A stretch of DNA of 64,000 nt from Paraherbaspirillum soli (GTDB lineage: Bacteria > Pseudomonadota > Gammaproteobacteria > Burkholderiales > Burkholderiaceae_D), in assembly GCF_042654985.1 (NCBI RefSeq), contig NZ_JBHSMT010000023.1, forward strand, positions 1 through 64,000, given 5' to 3'. Shown piece by piece: positions 27,098-36,002 of the stretch. Within the stretch, counting starts at the first letter, position 1. Every line of letters begins with the position of its first letter. The notes under the pieces are model-generated. The model had not been told where the DNA came from, ran no database searches, and saw only the letters and a list, made by a program, of their open reading frames with translations. A program made the translations under genes and the position numbers.

Positions 27098-29482
27098 TCA
27101 CACCAGCAAGCCGCAAATCATATCCGGCGTAATCGGCAACCGAAGCAAGCTGCCCCCTCCAAGCGGCTTCAAAGCATCCTCAATCGCAGATGCAAGCACC
27201 GCCCCAACCGCAATGCACCCCGCCTCCCCTACTCCTTTAACGCCCAGCGGATTCAGCGGCGACGGAGTCTCGATGTGAACGATGTCGAGGTTCGGCATTT
27301 CACTGGCGAACGGCATCAGGAAATCGACAAAATTGGCATTTTGAATCCGCCCCGATGCGTCGTACGCAAGCTGTTCGTAGAGCGCCCCGCCTATGCCCTG
27401 GGCGATCCCGCCCATCAATTGGCCTTCGACAATGGCTGGATTGATCATCCGGCCGCAATCATGCACGCACAGGTAGCGCAAAATCGCGACGCGCCCGAGT
27501 TCGGCATCGACCTCGACCACCGCCGCATGCGCACCGTAGGCCCAGGTGGCCCGCACCGGACTGAAATAGTCGCGGCTTTCAAGCCCAGGCTGCTGACCGT
27601 TCGCCAGCGCCGGCCCGCCTGCCGCGGCATAGGTGCCGACAAATTGGGTCGCGGCCCTGGCGGCTTCGTTGAACGCATAGCGCAGCGGATTGGCGACGGT
27701 CGCTACCGTCGCCAACGCAGCGGACCGACCGCTGCCCCCGTCCCAGACCCGGCCATTGCGCAATTCGATTTGCGCTGCCGGCACGCCGAACATCCTGGCC
27801 GCGGCGGCGATGGTCCTGGCTCGCAGATTGAGAGCCGTCTTATAAATCGCATTGCCGGCGACCACCGCAGCCCGGCTGGCATAAGTGCCCACGCCCCAGT
27901 CGAAAGCGCGGGTATCCCCTTCGACAAAGATGATGTCATCCAGGCCAACCCCCATCTGGTCGGCGACTGTCTGCGCGAAACTGGTTTCGTGCCCCTGTCC
28001 CTGCGACGTCAAACCGGTCGCGACGTGGATCTTGCCGGTGATCGGATGGATCCGCGCCGCCGCGCCCTCATACGGCCCCAGACCTGTGCCTTCCACATAA
28101 AAGGCCAGTCCAAAACCAAGCCAACGCCCCTGAGCACGAGCTTGCGCCCGCTCGCGTTCGAACTGCGCCAGGTCGAGCCGCTCGGCCAGCAGCGTCAGTG
28201 CGCGCAGGTATTGCCCACTGTCGAGTTCGACCGTGGCCCCGTCCTGAAACACCAGTCCGTGGCGGCGGTACGGAAACTCGTGATCCCGGATCAAGTTGCG
28301 GCGCCTTATTTCGAAACGGTCCAGTCCCAACTCTTCGGCCAGCCGATCCAGCGCCCGCTCGATCGCAAAGCAAGCGTGCGGCCTGCCGCAGCCGCGATAC
28401 GGCGTCACCGGCACGGTCGGCGTGTAGATCGCCTTGAACTCGACATGCAGGTTGGGGATCCGGTACGGCCCCGCAATCGAGGTCGCCGCAACGTGGGGCA
28501 CCACGATGCCGTAGGGCGTGAAAGCGCCAGCGTCGTGCAAGAACTCGTCGCGCAAGCCGAGCACCTCGCCCTGCTTGGTGGCGTACAGCGTTATCTGGTG
28601 GATTTGCGCCCGTTCCTGGCTGGAGCCGATGAAATTCTCGCGCCTGTCCTCGACGAACTTGACCGGCCGCCCAAGCCGCATCGCAGCGAAAGGGACCAGC
28701 ACTTCATCCGGATAAAAGAACAGCAGTTTCTGCCCGAAGCCGCCGCCGACGTGCGGCGCGATGACGCGGATTTTGTGTTCGTCCAGTTCCAGCAGCGATG
28801 CCAGCCCGCTGCGCACGGCGAGCGGCGCCTGGGTCGTGTCCCACACGGTCAGCTCGCCGCTGCTGCGATCGAACACGGCCGCCACGGCGCGCGGCTCCAA
28901 CGGCGCCGCGGTCGATCGCTCCACCCGGACCGTGAGCCGCGTGACGTGCTGGGCGCGCGCCGCCGCGGCTTGCGCATCGCCAGCGACTTGCACAAAATGC
29001 GCCGCCAGGTTGGCCGTCACGTCCGGATGCACCAGCGGCGCACCCGGCGCCGCCGCAGCCGCCAGCTCCACTGCCACCGGCAGCGGCTCGTAGTCGACCT
29101 CCACCAGCGCGGCGGCGTCCTCGGCGACATAGCGGTTAACGGCGACTATCATCGCCACGGTTTGGCCGACGTAGAACACATCGTCCCGCGCCAGCGGACG
29201 CTGCGTGCGGGCGGCGACCAGGGCCGGATGCGGAATCAACAGCGGGAACTCGGCGTCCAGTACGCCAATATCGCGCGCCGTGTACACCGCGATCACGCCG
29301 GCGCATTGCCGCGCCGCGCGCAGGTCGATCGACCGTATCCTGGCCCGCGCACAGGGGCTGCGCACGAAGGCCGCGCAGAGCGGATCGGCCAGCGCAATGT
29401 CGTCGACAAACAGCGCTGCGCCGCGCAACAGCGACGGGTCTATCCTGCGCTCGCTGCTAGTGCCGAAGTGGGGCGCCGTCAT
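27098..29482 (-). CDS. Molybdenum hydroxylase large subunit (xanthine dehydrogenase/CoxL-like)
   Basis: A 794-residue molybdopterin-binding subunit from the ATG at 29482 (MTAPHFGTSSERRIDP), which overlaps the iron-sulfur gene by 4 bases. The a/b hammerhead domain occupies about residues 10-125, then the molybdopterin domains with GGGFGQK and the substrate-site loop PYRGCGRP. True CO dehydrogenases carry a Cys-Ser-Phe-Arg-type loop, so this is a form II hydroxylase rather than CoxL. The catalytic glutamate lies in KGVGEAGCI near the C-terminus. The two partner subunits precede it, and PuuD-like urate oxidases open the operon, so a purine such as xanthine or hypoxanthine is the likely substrate. 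Another N-heterocycle or aldehyde remains possible. Confidence 0.9.
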   Translation of the reverse strand: MTAPHFGTSSERRIDPSLLRGAALFVDDIALADPLCAAFVRSPCARARIRSIDLRAARQCAGVIAVYTARDIGVLDAEFPLLIPHPALVAARTQRPLARDDVFYVGQTVAMIVAVNRYVAEDAAALVEVDYEPLPVAVELAAAAAPGAPLVHPDVTANLAAHFVQVAGDAQAAAARAQHVTRLTVRVERSTAAPLEPRAVAAVFDRSSGELTVWDTTQAPLAVRSGLASLLELDEHKIRVIAPHVGGGFGQKLLFFYPDEVLVPFAAMRLGRPVKFVEDRRENFIGSSQERAQIHQITLYATKQGEVLGLRDEFLHDAGAFTPYGIVVPHVAATSIAGPYRIPNLHVEFKAIYTPTVPVTPYRGCGRPHACFAIERALDRLAEELGLDRFEIRRRNLIRDHEFPYRRHGLVFQDGATVELDSGQYLRALTLLAERLDLAQFERERAQARAQGRWLGFGLAFYVEGTGLGPYEGAAARIHPITGKIHVATGLTSQGQGHETSFAQTVADQMGVGLDDIIFVEGDTRAFDWGVGTYASRAAVVAGNAIYKTALNLRARTIAAAARMFGVPAAQIELRNGRVWDGGSGRSAALATVATVANPLRYAFNEAARAATQFVGTYAAAGGPALANGQQPGLESRDYFSPVRATWAYGAHAAVVEVDAELGRVAILRYLCVHDCGRMINPAIVEGQLMGGIAQGIGGALYEQLAYDASGRIQNANFVDFLMPFASEMPNLDIVHIETPSPLNPLGVKGVGEAGCIAVGAVLASAIEDALKPLGGGSLLRLPITPDMICGLLV

Positions 29483-30033
29483 TTGGGCACCTCCGTCTGT
29501 TCGATAGCCTCGCGGCCGAGCAGCCGGGCTGCCCGGCGCACCGCGGCGATGATATTCAGGTAGCCGGTGCAGCGGCACAGGTGTCCCGCCAACATCCGCC
29601 GTACCGCGTCGTCCGACAGGTCCAGCCGACTGCTCTCTTCAAAATGGCTGAGCACAGTCATGATCACGCCCGGCGTGCAAAAGCCGCATTGCAGCGCATG
29701 GCAATCCTGGAACGCCTGCTGGATCGGGTGCAGGGTGCCGTCGCTGGCCGCCACCGACTCGATGGTGCGGATGCGGCAGCCGTCGACCTGGGCGGCAAGC
29801 GCCAGGCAAGCGCGCGCCGTGCGGCCGTCGATCAACACCGTGCAAGCGCCGCAGACGCCCTGCTCGCAGCCGACGTGGGTGCCGGTCAGGCCGAGTTCAT
29901 AGCGCAACAGATCGGACAGCAGCATGCGCACCGGCACCCAGCGCTCCACCGCTTGCCCGTTCACGGTCAGGGACAGTTTGAATCGCGGCTCATCCGACGC
30001 CGCCGGCTGTGCGCTGGTTATCACGGCAGTCAT
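29479..30033 (-). CDS. Molybdenum hydroxylase [2Fe-2S] subunit
   Basis: A 184-residue iron-sulfur subunit carrying electrons from the molybdenum centre to the FAD subunit. The start at 30033 (MTAVITSAQP) overlaps the end of the FAD gene. The plant-type ferredoxin cluster ligands are in CEQGVCGACTV (about residues 57-67), and the second cluster ligands in CGFCTPG and HLCRCTGY (about residues 115-155). A Pro/Ala/Ser-rich N-terminal extension of about 20 residues precedes the domain. The longer frame that runs upstream to 30651 is antisense-like overlap with the FAD gene and was rejected. Confidence 0.93.
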   Translation of the reverse strand: MTAVITSAQPAASDEPRFKLSLTVNGQAVERWVPVRMLLSDLLRYELGLTGTHVGCEQGVCGACTVLIDGRTARACLALAAQVDGCRIRTIESVAASDGTLHPIQQAFQDCHALQCGFCTPGVIMTVLSHFEESSRLDLSDDAVRRMLAGHLCRCTGYLNIIAAVRRAARLLGREAIEQTEVPK

Positions 30034-30908
30034 CAGCCCTCCTCCCGGCTGCAACGAGCGGCTGCTTGCGCCACGCTGCGCATGATCAGTACGGCGAGGA
30101 CGCTGCGACGGTATGCCGTCGAAGCCCTGAGATCGTCGCCGATCGTCACGCTGGCCGCTGCCGCCCGGCAGGCTGCAGCGACGGCAGGCTGGTCTAGCCA
30201 GGTGCCGTGCAGCAGTTGTTCGGCTGCCGCCAGCCGCACCGGCGTAGCTGCGATGCCGCCCGCAGCAAGTCTGACCTCGACCGCACGGCCATCGTGGTCG
30301 CGCCGCACGACAGCCCCGACCGCGCAGAGCGCTGGATCGTTCAGGCGGCGGCAGACCTCGTTGAAGGCCCAGCCGCTGCGTGGCTGGAGCATCGGAAATC
30401 GTGCTGCCGTGACGATCTCGTCCGGGTTGACGCTGGTTTTGCCATCGGCGACGAATAACTCTCGCGCCGGGATCAGCCGACTGCCTCTGCCGGATTGCGC
30501 CACCACGCCGCCATCGAGCAAAATCAGCAGCAGCGGCAATTCGGCATTGGCGGCAGCATGGCACAGGCTGCCGACCACCGTACCGCGGTTTCGAATCGCT
30601 GTATGCGCGACGTGCTGCAGCACCGCCGGCAACAGCGGGTTGCGCCGGCATACGGTCTGATGACCCTCGCAGTCGCGTTGCCGCACCATCGCGCCCACCG
30701 CGATAGCGTCGTCGCCTATCGTGATATCCCGCAGTGACGGCAGGTGCTGGATATCGACCAGCATGTCCGGCATCAGCGAACGAGCATTCAACATCGGCAG
30801 CAGGCTTTGGCCGCCAGCCAGCACCCGCGGCGCCTCGCTTGCCGCGAGGATAGCGAATGCTTCCTCAAGCGAGTGCGGTGCGCTGAAATTGAAACGGGGC
30901 GGCTTCAT
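30033..30908 (-). CDS. Molybdenum hydroxylase FAD-binding subunit
   Basis: A 291-residue FAD subunit of the xanthine dehydrogenase/CO dehydrogenase family. The start MKPPRFNFSAPHSLEEA at 30908 matches family N-termini; the longer frame begins inside the upstream gene. FAD-binding motifs are AGGQSLLPMLNAR (about residues 32-44) and IRNRGTVVGSLCHAAANAE (about 108-126), followed by the C-terminal CODH-type domain. In this second motif the usual TIGG is replaced by RNRG. It is third in the operon, 25 bases after the first PuuD-like gene on the same strand, and its stop overlaps the iron-sulfur gene. Confidence 0.92.
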   Translation of the reverse strand: MKPPRFNFSAPHSLEEAFAILAASEAPRVLAGGQSLLPMLNARSLMPDMLVDIQHLPSLRDITIGDDAIAVGAMVRQRDCEGHQTVCRRNPLLPAVLQHVAHTAIRNRGTVVGSLCHAAANAELPLLLILLDGGVVAQSGRGSRLIPARELFVADGKTSVNPDEIVTAARFPMLQPRSGWAFNEVCRRLNDPALCAVGAVVRRDHDGRAVEVRLAAGGIAATPVRLAAAEQLLHGTWLDQPAVAAACRAAAASVTIGDDLRASTAYRRSVLAVLIMRSVAQAAARCSREEG

Positions 30909-30933
30909 CCGAGTGCTTTCCCTGAGGGACGAT

Positions 30934-32145
30934 TCAATCGGCGCGTGCGCCGGCCAGTATCCATTGCCCGATGCGCGCGCGTTCGGCATCGGTGATCCCA
31001 GTCAGATTAGCGGGCGGCATGGCGCTGCTCAGAAGCGCTTCGCGATTGATGTCGGCCGCGTGGATCAGGATCTGTTCCGAGGTCTGCAACATCACGCCTT
31101 TCGGCGGCGCGCTGATTCCGGGCCATACCGGTTGTGCCGCATGACACATGCTGCAACGAGCCAGGACGATGGGCTTGATCTCGGCCAGGCGGACCGCTTG
31201 CGGCGGGCCGGCGGCCAGTACGGTCGACGCACTGCGACTGCCTAGCGCGCTGAGTCCGATCACGCACGCAAACAACGCAGCAGCGGTACACCACGGCCAG
31301 ACCAGCTTGCGCCTGGTCGCATGCATGGTGTTGAAGAAATGCCGGATCGCAGCGCCGATCAAGACGATCAGCGACACGATCAACCACGAATAGCCGGTCG
31401 CAAACGCAAGCGGCGAGTGATTGCCGATCATCATGAAGACCACCGGCAGCGACAGGTAATTGTTGTGCAGCGAACGCTGGCCGTATTGCGTCAGCAGGTC
31501 GGGATCGATCCGCTGGCCCGCGGGGATAGCGGCCACCACCTTGCGCAGGGTCGGGATGATGAAGAAAAATACATTGGCCAGCATGACGGTGCCCATCGTC
31601 GCGCCCAGCTGCATGAAAGCGCCACGGGCCGAGAACACGCAGCTGCAGGCATAGGCCAGCGCCGCCAGCAGCAGGAAGGCGATAACGCCGAGCAGCCTGC
31701 CGTTGCGCACCAACGGCGAGCGGCACAGCGCGTCGTACACCAGCCAGGTCGCCGCCAACCCGGACACCGACAGCGCAATCGCAGCCCACGCCGGCACGTC
31801 CAGCACCGCGGGATCGATCAGATAGCGCTGTGCGCCGACGTAATACACCAGCGTCAACAACGCAAATCCCGACATCCACGTGGTATTCGCCTGCCAGCGG
31901 TACCAGACCAGCTCCTCCGGCGGCGGCATGGCCTTGGGCGGCGCCAGGTACTTGGCGATCTGGTAGAAACCCAGCCCGCGCACCTCCCACACATCGGCTT
32001 CGGCCTCTGCCGGCGTGGCGGCGCGGCGCTTGAATTTGCGCGCCAAGCCTTGAAAATAAAACGACGCACCGAGCCAGGCGACGGCTGCGATGACATGCAG
32101 CCAGCGCACCCCGGTTGTCAGCCACTCAATAATGAATGCCGCCAT
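30934..32145 (-). CDS. puuD: PuuD-like urate oxidase with C-terminal cytochrome c (paralogue 1)
   Basis: A 403-residue integral membrane protein matching PuuD, the membrane urate hydroxylase that oxidises urate to 5-hydroxyisourate and passes electrons to a cytochrome c domain. About eight hydrophobic helices (first: WLHVIAAVAWLGASFYF, about residues 15-31) are followed by a periplasmic c-type heme domain with CSMCH (about residue 335) and the distal MPP (AMPPANLTG). The operon's molybdenum hydroxylase would supply urate. It lies 19 bases downstream of a second, closely related copy. Both copies keep the heme motif and the HNNY/QNNY core. Confidence 0.9.
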   Translation of the reverse strand: MAAFIIEWLTTGVRWLHVIAAVAWLGASFYFQGLARKFKRRAATPAEAEADVWEVRGLGFYQIAKYLAPPKAMPPPEELVWYRWQANTTWMSGFALLTLVYYVGAQRYLIDPAVLDVPAWAAIALSVSGLAATWLVYDALCRSPLVRNGRLLGVIAFLLLAALAYACSCVFSARGAFMQLGATMGTVMLANVFFFIIPTLRKVVAAIPAGQRIDPDLLTQYGQRSLHNNYLSLPVVFMMIGNHSPLAFATGYSWLIVSLIVLIGAAIRHFFNTMHATRRKLVWPWCTAAALFACVIGLSALGSRSASTVLAAGPPQAVRLAEIKPIVLARCSMCHAAQPVWPGISAPPKGVMLQTSEQILIHAADINREALLSSAMPPANLTGITDAERARIGQWILAGARAD

Positions 32146-32164
32146 GCGCCCTCCTGCTCAGCCT

Positions 32165-33400
32165 TCACGGCTTTACCGCTTCGCCCGCTTCCGCATCGGC
32201 CGCAATCCAGCGCGCCAGGGTTGCCCGCTCGCCATCGGTCAGGCCGGTGACGTTCCCGGGCGGCATGGCGTGCGACAGCACCGCTACCCGGTTGATCTGT
32301 GCCGCATGGATGCGGATTTCCTGCGGCGTCTCCAACTTGATGCCTTTGGGCGGACTTGCGATACCAGGCCATACCGGCGCGCTGGCGTGGCACATGCTGC
32401 AACGGGCGGCGATCACGCTTTTGACCGGCGTGAAATCGCCCGATCCGCGCCGAGCCGGATCATCCATCCTGCGCGCCAATCGCGTGTCGGAACCTGGCGC
32501 GAACGCGCCAAAAGAAACCAGCAACAGCGTCAGCAGCGCGCTCACGCCCCAGGGCCAGCGCAGCTTGATCCCGGTCTCGTGCATGGTGTCGAAAAAATAG
32601 CGAATCACGCCGCCGATCACAATCACCGCCGCGATCAGCACCCAGGCATAACGGGGCGCGAAAGCCGACGGAAAATGATTGCTGATCATCATGAACACGA
32701 TCGTCAGCACCATATAGTTGTTCTGCCGTCCACGCTGCATCCCCCTGGCAATCAGTTCGGCCGGCGGCGGCAAGCCGCTGGACAGCCCCGCCACCATGTT
32801 GCGCAAGGTCGGAAGGATCACGACAACGATATTGGCAATCACCAGGGTCGCCATGGTCGCCCCCATCTGCATCATGGCGCCGCGGCTGGAGAACAGCTGG
32901 CTGTATAGATAGGCAAGTACGACCAGGAGCAGGAAGGCGGCAGTGACGATCGCGGTCTCGCTATTGGCCAGCGGCGTCCGGAACAGTCCGTCGTAAATCA
33001 GCCAGCTGAGACCAAGCCCGGCGATAGACAGCGCAATCGCGGCCCAGGCCGGAAGCGCAAACACCGCGGGATCGATCAGGTAAAGTTCGGCCCCCCGGTA
33101 ATAGACCAGCGCCATCATTGCGAAGCCGGTGATCCATGTCGTTTTGGCTTGCCACTTATACCAGATCAAATAGGCCGGCATATTCTTCGGCGGCACCAGG
33201 TATTTGACGGTTCGATAAAAGCCGAAGCCGTGGATGCTCCACGCCTCGCCGACCGCCCCCTCCGGCATCGCATCGCGCGGCTTGGTCTTGCGCTCCAGCT
33301 CGCGGGTGTGAAACGCGAATCCCATCCAGGCGATCGCGGCAACAACATGTAGCCAGCGCATGCCATAGGTCAGGATTTCCCAGAGAAAATCTTTGAGCAT
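32165..33400 (-). CDS. puuD: PuuD-like urate oxidase with C-terminal cytochrome c (paralogue 2)
   Basis: A 411-residue paralogue of the next gene and the first gene of the five-gene operon. It shares the same layout: an N-terminal helix WLHVVAAIAWMGFAFHT, several further helices, and a C-terminal CSMCHASAPVWPG heme domain with AMPPGNVTG. The tail aligns closely with that of paralogue 1 by eye, while the membrane core differs more, so the two may have different substrates, or form a hetero-oligomer. No promoter was firmly identified in the AT-richer region upstream. Confidence 0.9.
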   Translation of the reverse strand: MLKDFLWEILTYGMRWLHVVAAIAWMGFAFHTRELERKTKPRDAMPEGAVGEAWSIHGFGFYRTVKYLVPPKNMPAYLIWYKWQAKTTWITGFAMMALVYYRGAELYLIDPAVFALPAWAAIALSIAGLGLSWLIYDGLFRTPLANSETAIVTAAFLLLVVLAYLYSQLFSSRGAMMQMGATMATLVIANIVVVILPTLRNMVAGLSSGLPPPAELIARGMQRGRQNNYMVLTIVFMMISNHFPSAFAPRYAWVLIAAVIVIGGVIRYFFDTMHETGIKLRWPWGVSALLTLLLVSFGAFAPGSDTRLARRMDDPARRGSGDFTPVKSVIAARCSMCHASAPVWPGIASPPKGIKLETPQEIRIHAAQINRVAVLSHAMPPGNVTGLTDGERATLARWIAADAEAGEAVKP

Positions 33401-33835
33401 GGCGGCCTCCTACGATGCGCAATCTATTTATTCGTAATGATCATATTAGGCAAAAATATTTCCACATGGAATCGGTAATTTTCGCAAATGGGGCAAGCCC
33501 GCGCCTACTGCGCAAGCGACCTTATACCTGCTCCTCGTCGCACTGCCGTTGACTGCCATCGCCGGCGCGTGGCTTCATTGCGGAAGCAGCCGCCTCCCAG
33601 CAACGGTGTCAGGCGACCCCATTTACAGCAGCAGCCGGTAATAATGACAGTGGCAACCACTGTTGCTTATGGTGCATGATGCTGTCCATCCGAGGAATCT
33701 TGTGATTTGATTTTTTCTGCCTATACTTTTTATTCGCGCCTCCCTTCAACCGCTTCCAACCGCGGTTGTCTTGATTTCCTCTGATCCTAAAAATCCCCAC
33801 ATTAGAATGGGGCGATGTGACATGAAGGAGATGAC
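33401..33835. other. Intergenic region between divergent transcription units
   Basis: This 435-base gap separates the purine operon (leftward) from an orphan gene (rightward). It contains a small CAGTGG/CCACTG hairpin near 33640-33656 and one plausible rightward promoter (listed separately). I see no protein-coding frame with supporting signals. Confidence 0.5.
33700..33727 (+). promoter_or_regulatory. Possible promoter of the 33836 gene
   Basis: TTGTGA (33700-33705) and TATACT (33722-33727) are spaced 16 bases apart in an AT-rich stretch, about 108 bases before the ATG of the next gene. Confidence 0.35.
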
Positions 33836-34363
33836 ATGCTTACCGCTACGTACGCTCTTCTCAGTCTTTCAATAGAACGAAAGAAGGTGCACAAGCTCTT
33901 GTCGACCGTCCAGCATTTATTCTTGAACAATTCGTCAGACACGCCCCAAATTGACCTGGCGACGCTGGAATCGATTGTCAGTCAGCTCGCCGCACTAGAT
34001 CAGTCCTACTATCGACGAAAAATCGAGACCTACGTCATTCCAGCGATCAGGAAGGCAACCAACGAAGCGGATTCACTACTGACCGAGCTGGATTTGTTAA
34101 GCGCCGCGGGACTGCGGATCCTGATAGTCCTCCAGGAACGACTGGGGCAGGCTTGCGCTCATGGAGTGGCGGAAGTACGCGAATTGTATTTATCGCTAGA
34201 ACTCTATTGCGATAACCTGCTTCAGCGCTTGGTCAAAGAAGCCGAGTTGCTGCCGCTAGCGCGGCGGTTCGTATTGAGCGAAGAGTGGTTTGCCGTCGGC
34301 GTGCAACTGCTGTCGCTGGACGCCGAAAGCAAGGCCCACAAACGAGGCGCGACGGGGTATTGA
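33836..34363 (+). CDS. Hypothetical helical protein
   Basis: A 175-residue soluble protein, predicted almost wholly helical, with heptad-like leucine patterns and no signal peptide. An excellent ribosome site (AAGGAGATGAC) directly precedes the ATG, so expression is likely. I do not recognise the family; no catalytic or metal-binding motif stands out. It is a single gene flanked by two gaps of over 400 bases, in DNA of somewhat lower GC than the neighbourhood, which may indicate acquisition. Confidence 0.65.
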   Translation: MLTATYALLSLSIERKKVHKLLSTVQHLFLNNSSDTPQIDLATLESIVSQLAALDQSYYRRKIETYVIPAIRKATNEADSLLTELDLLSAAGLRILIVLQERLGQACAHGVAEVRELYLSLELYCDNLLQRLVKEAELLPLARRFVLSEEWFAVGVQLLSLDAESKAHKRGATGY

Positions 34364-34849
34364 CGGCATGGCGCCCGGCGGCGTCACGCCTGGCTGAAGT
34401 CTTCCAGAGCCGCTTGAGCCACACAATCTTTTCTTCGGCACCACATCCAGACATCTTGCCGTCCGCGTCGCGCCGCGAGAAGTCGCCTTCCGTGAACGCC
34501 CTGTGGTTTCCATCTCAAAAAAACAGCTATGAGATGCCACTGGATTTGCCCATTTTTTTGGACAAATCCCGACCATCGGATTGCGCTACCAAGAGCAGAG
34601 AGCCTGTCACATCTGACAGATACATTTTCAATTTTTTGAATTAACATCCTCCCCGCTCACATCGCGATTAGCGTACTACCTGGGAATATCGGTAGATATT
34701 GCTTTTCAAATTTCCCTAAGAAAGTCAAATGACGGCGCAATGGCGAGATGCTCTGTTATCGCTAACAAAACGGAACATTCAATGGGTTCACCGCCGCCCT
34801 CAGTGCAGCTTGTCACCCTAAATCAGGTAGCCAATTTATATGGAGCTGT
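34364..34849. other. Intergenic region, possibly with decayed coding sequence
   Basis: In this 486-base gap the minus strand between about 34380 and 34640 has overlapping short frames in different phases whose composition looks protein-like, suggesting a decayed gene, but I cannot name it. A CTGTCA/TGACAG hairpin lies at about 34607-34622. No intact gene is supported. Confidence 0.4.
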
Positions 34850-35992
34850 ATGCAAACAGAGAGTAATGCTGCTCGGAATATCGCGGCAGCCAATATGACA
34901 GACAACGAAGCTCGCGCCGACTTGCGTATTCGCCCCGGGACGGTGGAAGACGCCAACGATTTGGCAGAACTATTCTGCATAACGTACGGACAGACCACGC
35001 ACCCTTGCCAAAGTCCCGACTTTATCCGCAATGGAATCGCATCGAATAATGAATTATGGTTTGTGGCCGAGGCCGACTCTTCGATCGAGGGTTCAATCGG
35101 GGGCTGTCTGTGTGTTGCGCGGCACTCCTGGAATCGAACATGGGAAACTTGCTACGCAATCATCCACCCGCGACTCCGATCCTCTTTATCAGGTCTTATT
35201 TATCGCCTGGTGCGGACAGGGCACGAAAATCTGCGTCCGGAGCCTTGGGAGCTGGGGTTCTATACACCGCGCACACCTGCTGCTCACCGGGTAATGAGCA
35301 AGACCAATGCTCCGGTGCTCGTAGGCCATGACGGCGGCCCCAATCTGGTTGACGGCTTGAGGGAGTACCACATGATGGCAATTCATCGGCCGACCGTGGC
35401 TGGGTTTTCCCATGTATCACCGCTGAACGGGCCGGTCGGTCGGTCTCCGTTTATACAACAGCACTTGTATGCACCGCTGGCACTCCAGCCAACGCCGGGT
35501 GCCTACCCCAGCGTGTGTTTCACCGGATCGCCCGGAGCCGAGAAGGACTCTCTGTTTCGATACTCTCACGATCAAGCTGCAAGCGCGATCACACTGAGCG
35601 AATACGTCGGGTCCGGCACTACAGAATGGGAAATTTGCGCCGATCTTGAAGCCTTCGCTGCACGCGACCGAACAATCGCATACATGGGCGCATACATCCT
35701 TGCCGACAAAGTAGAGCTTATTCGGAAAATGCTCGAAACCGGCTTCGTGATTACAGCTTATCTTCCAGCCTGGCACCTGCATCGGAATAGCCGCTACGAC
35801 TGCGTGATGCTGGTAAAGCGCAGCTTTTCAAAAATACCGGAGAAGCGCGGCTTCGATGCCGACATCGAAGCGTTGGATCGCGCTTACGTGCAACTCGCTG
35901 CCGAATTTTGCCAGCCCAACAATCCATCATCCGCCAGAGATTTGGCCCGACGAACACCTTTTGCATTCCAAGATGCAGAGTCGATAATTTAG
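34850..35992 (+). CDS. GNAT-like acyltransferase paired with a desaturase
   Basis: A 380-residue protein whose first half looks like a GNAT acyltransferase (LRIRPGTVEDANDLAELF, then ELWFVAEADSSIEGSIGG and a YAIIHPRLRSSL segment where the acyl-CoA binding motif falls). The second half (from about residue 190) is a further domain I do not recognise. A GGAG ribosome site lies 6 bases before the ATG. The gene ends 10 bases before a fatty-acid desaturase gene, so the two form an operon. Joint function in making or modifying an N-acyl product is an inference. GC is lower than average for the window. Confidence 0.7.
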   Translation: MQTESNAARNIAAANMTDNEARADLRIRPGTVEDANDLAELFCITYGQTTHPCQSPDFIRNGIASNNELWFVAEADSSIEGSIGGCLCVARHSWNRTWETCYAIIHPRLRSSLSGLIYRLVRTGHENLRPEPWELGFYTPRTPAAHRVMSKTNAPVLVGHDGGPNLVDGLREYHMMAIHRPTVAGFSHVSPLNGPVGRSPFIQQHLYAPLALQPTPGAYPSVCFTGSPGAEKDSLFRYSHDQAASAITLSEYVGSGTTEWEICADLEAFAARDRTIAYMGAYILADKVELIRKMLETGFVITAYLPAWHLHRNSRYDCVMLVKRSFSKIPEKRGFDADIEALDRAYVQLAAEFCQPNNPSSARDLARRTPFAFQDAESII

Positions 35993-36002
35993 AGGATCCA
36001 CG

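Noticed and set aside
27044..29563. 839-codon plus-strand frame
   Set aside because: Antisense to the molybdenum hydroxylase large subunit; Arg/His/Gln-rich product typical of a shadow frame.
27098..30908. Calling the molybdenum hydroxylase a CO dehydrogenase
   Set aside because: The active-site loop reads PYRGCGRP rather than the Cys-Ser-Phe-Arg loop of true CoxL, and the PuuD genes in the operon favour a purine substrate.
34256..34647. Overlapping minus-strand frames that might be a decayed transposase
   Set aside because: Segments look protein-like but are split among phases and I could not match them to any transposase family or find inverted ends.
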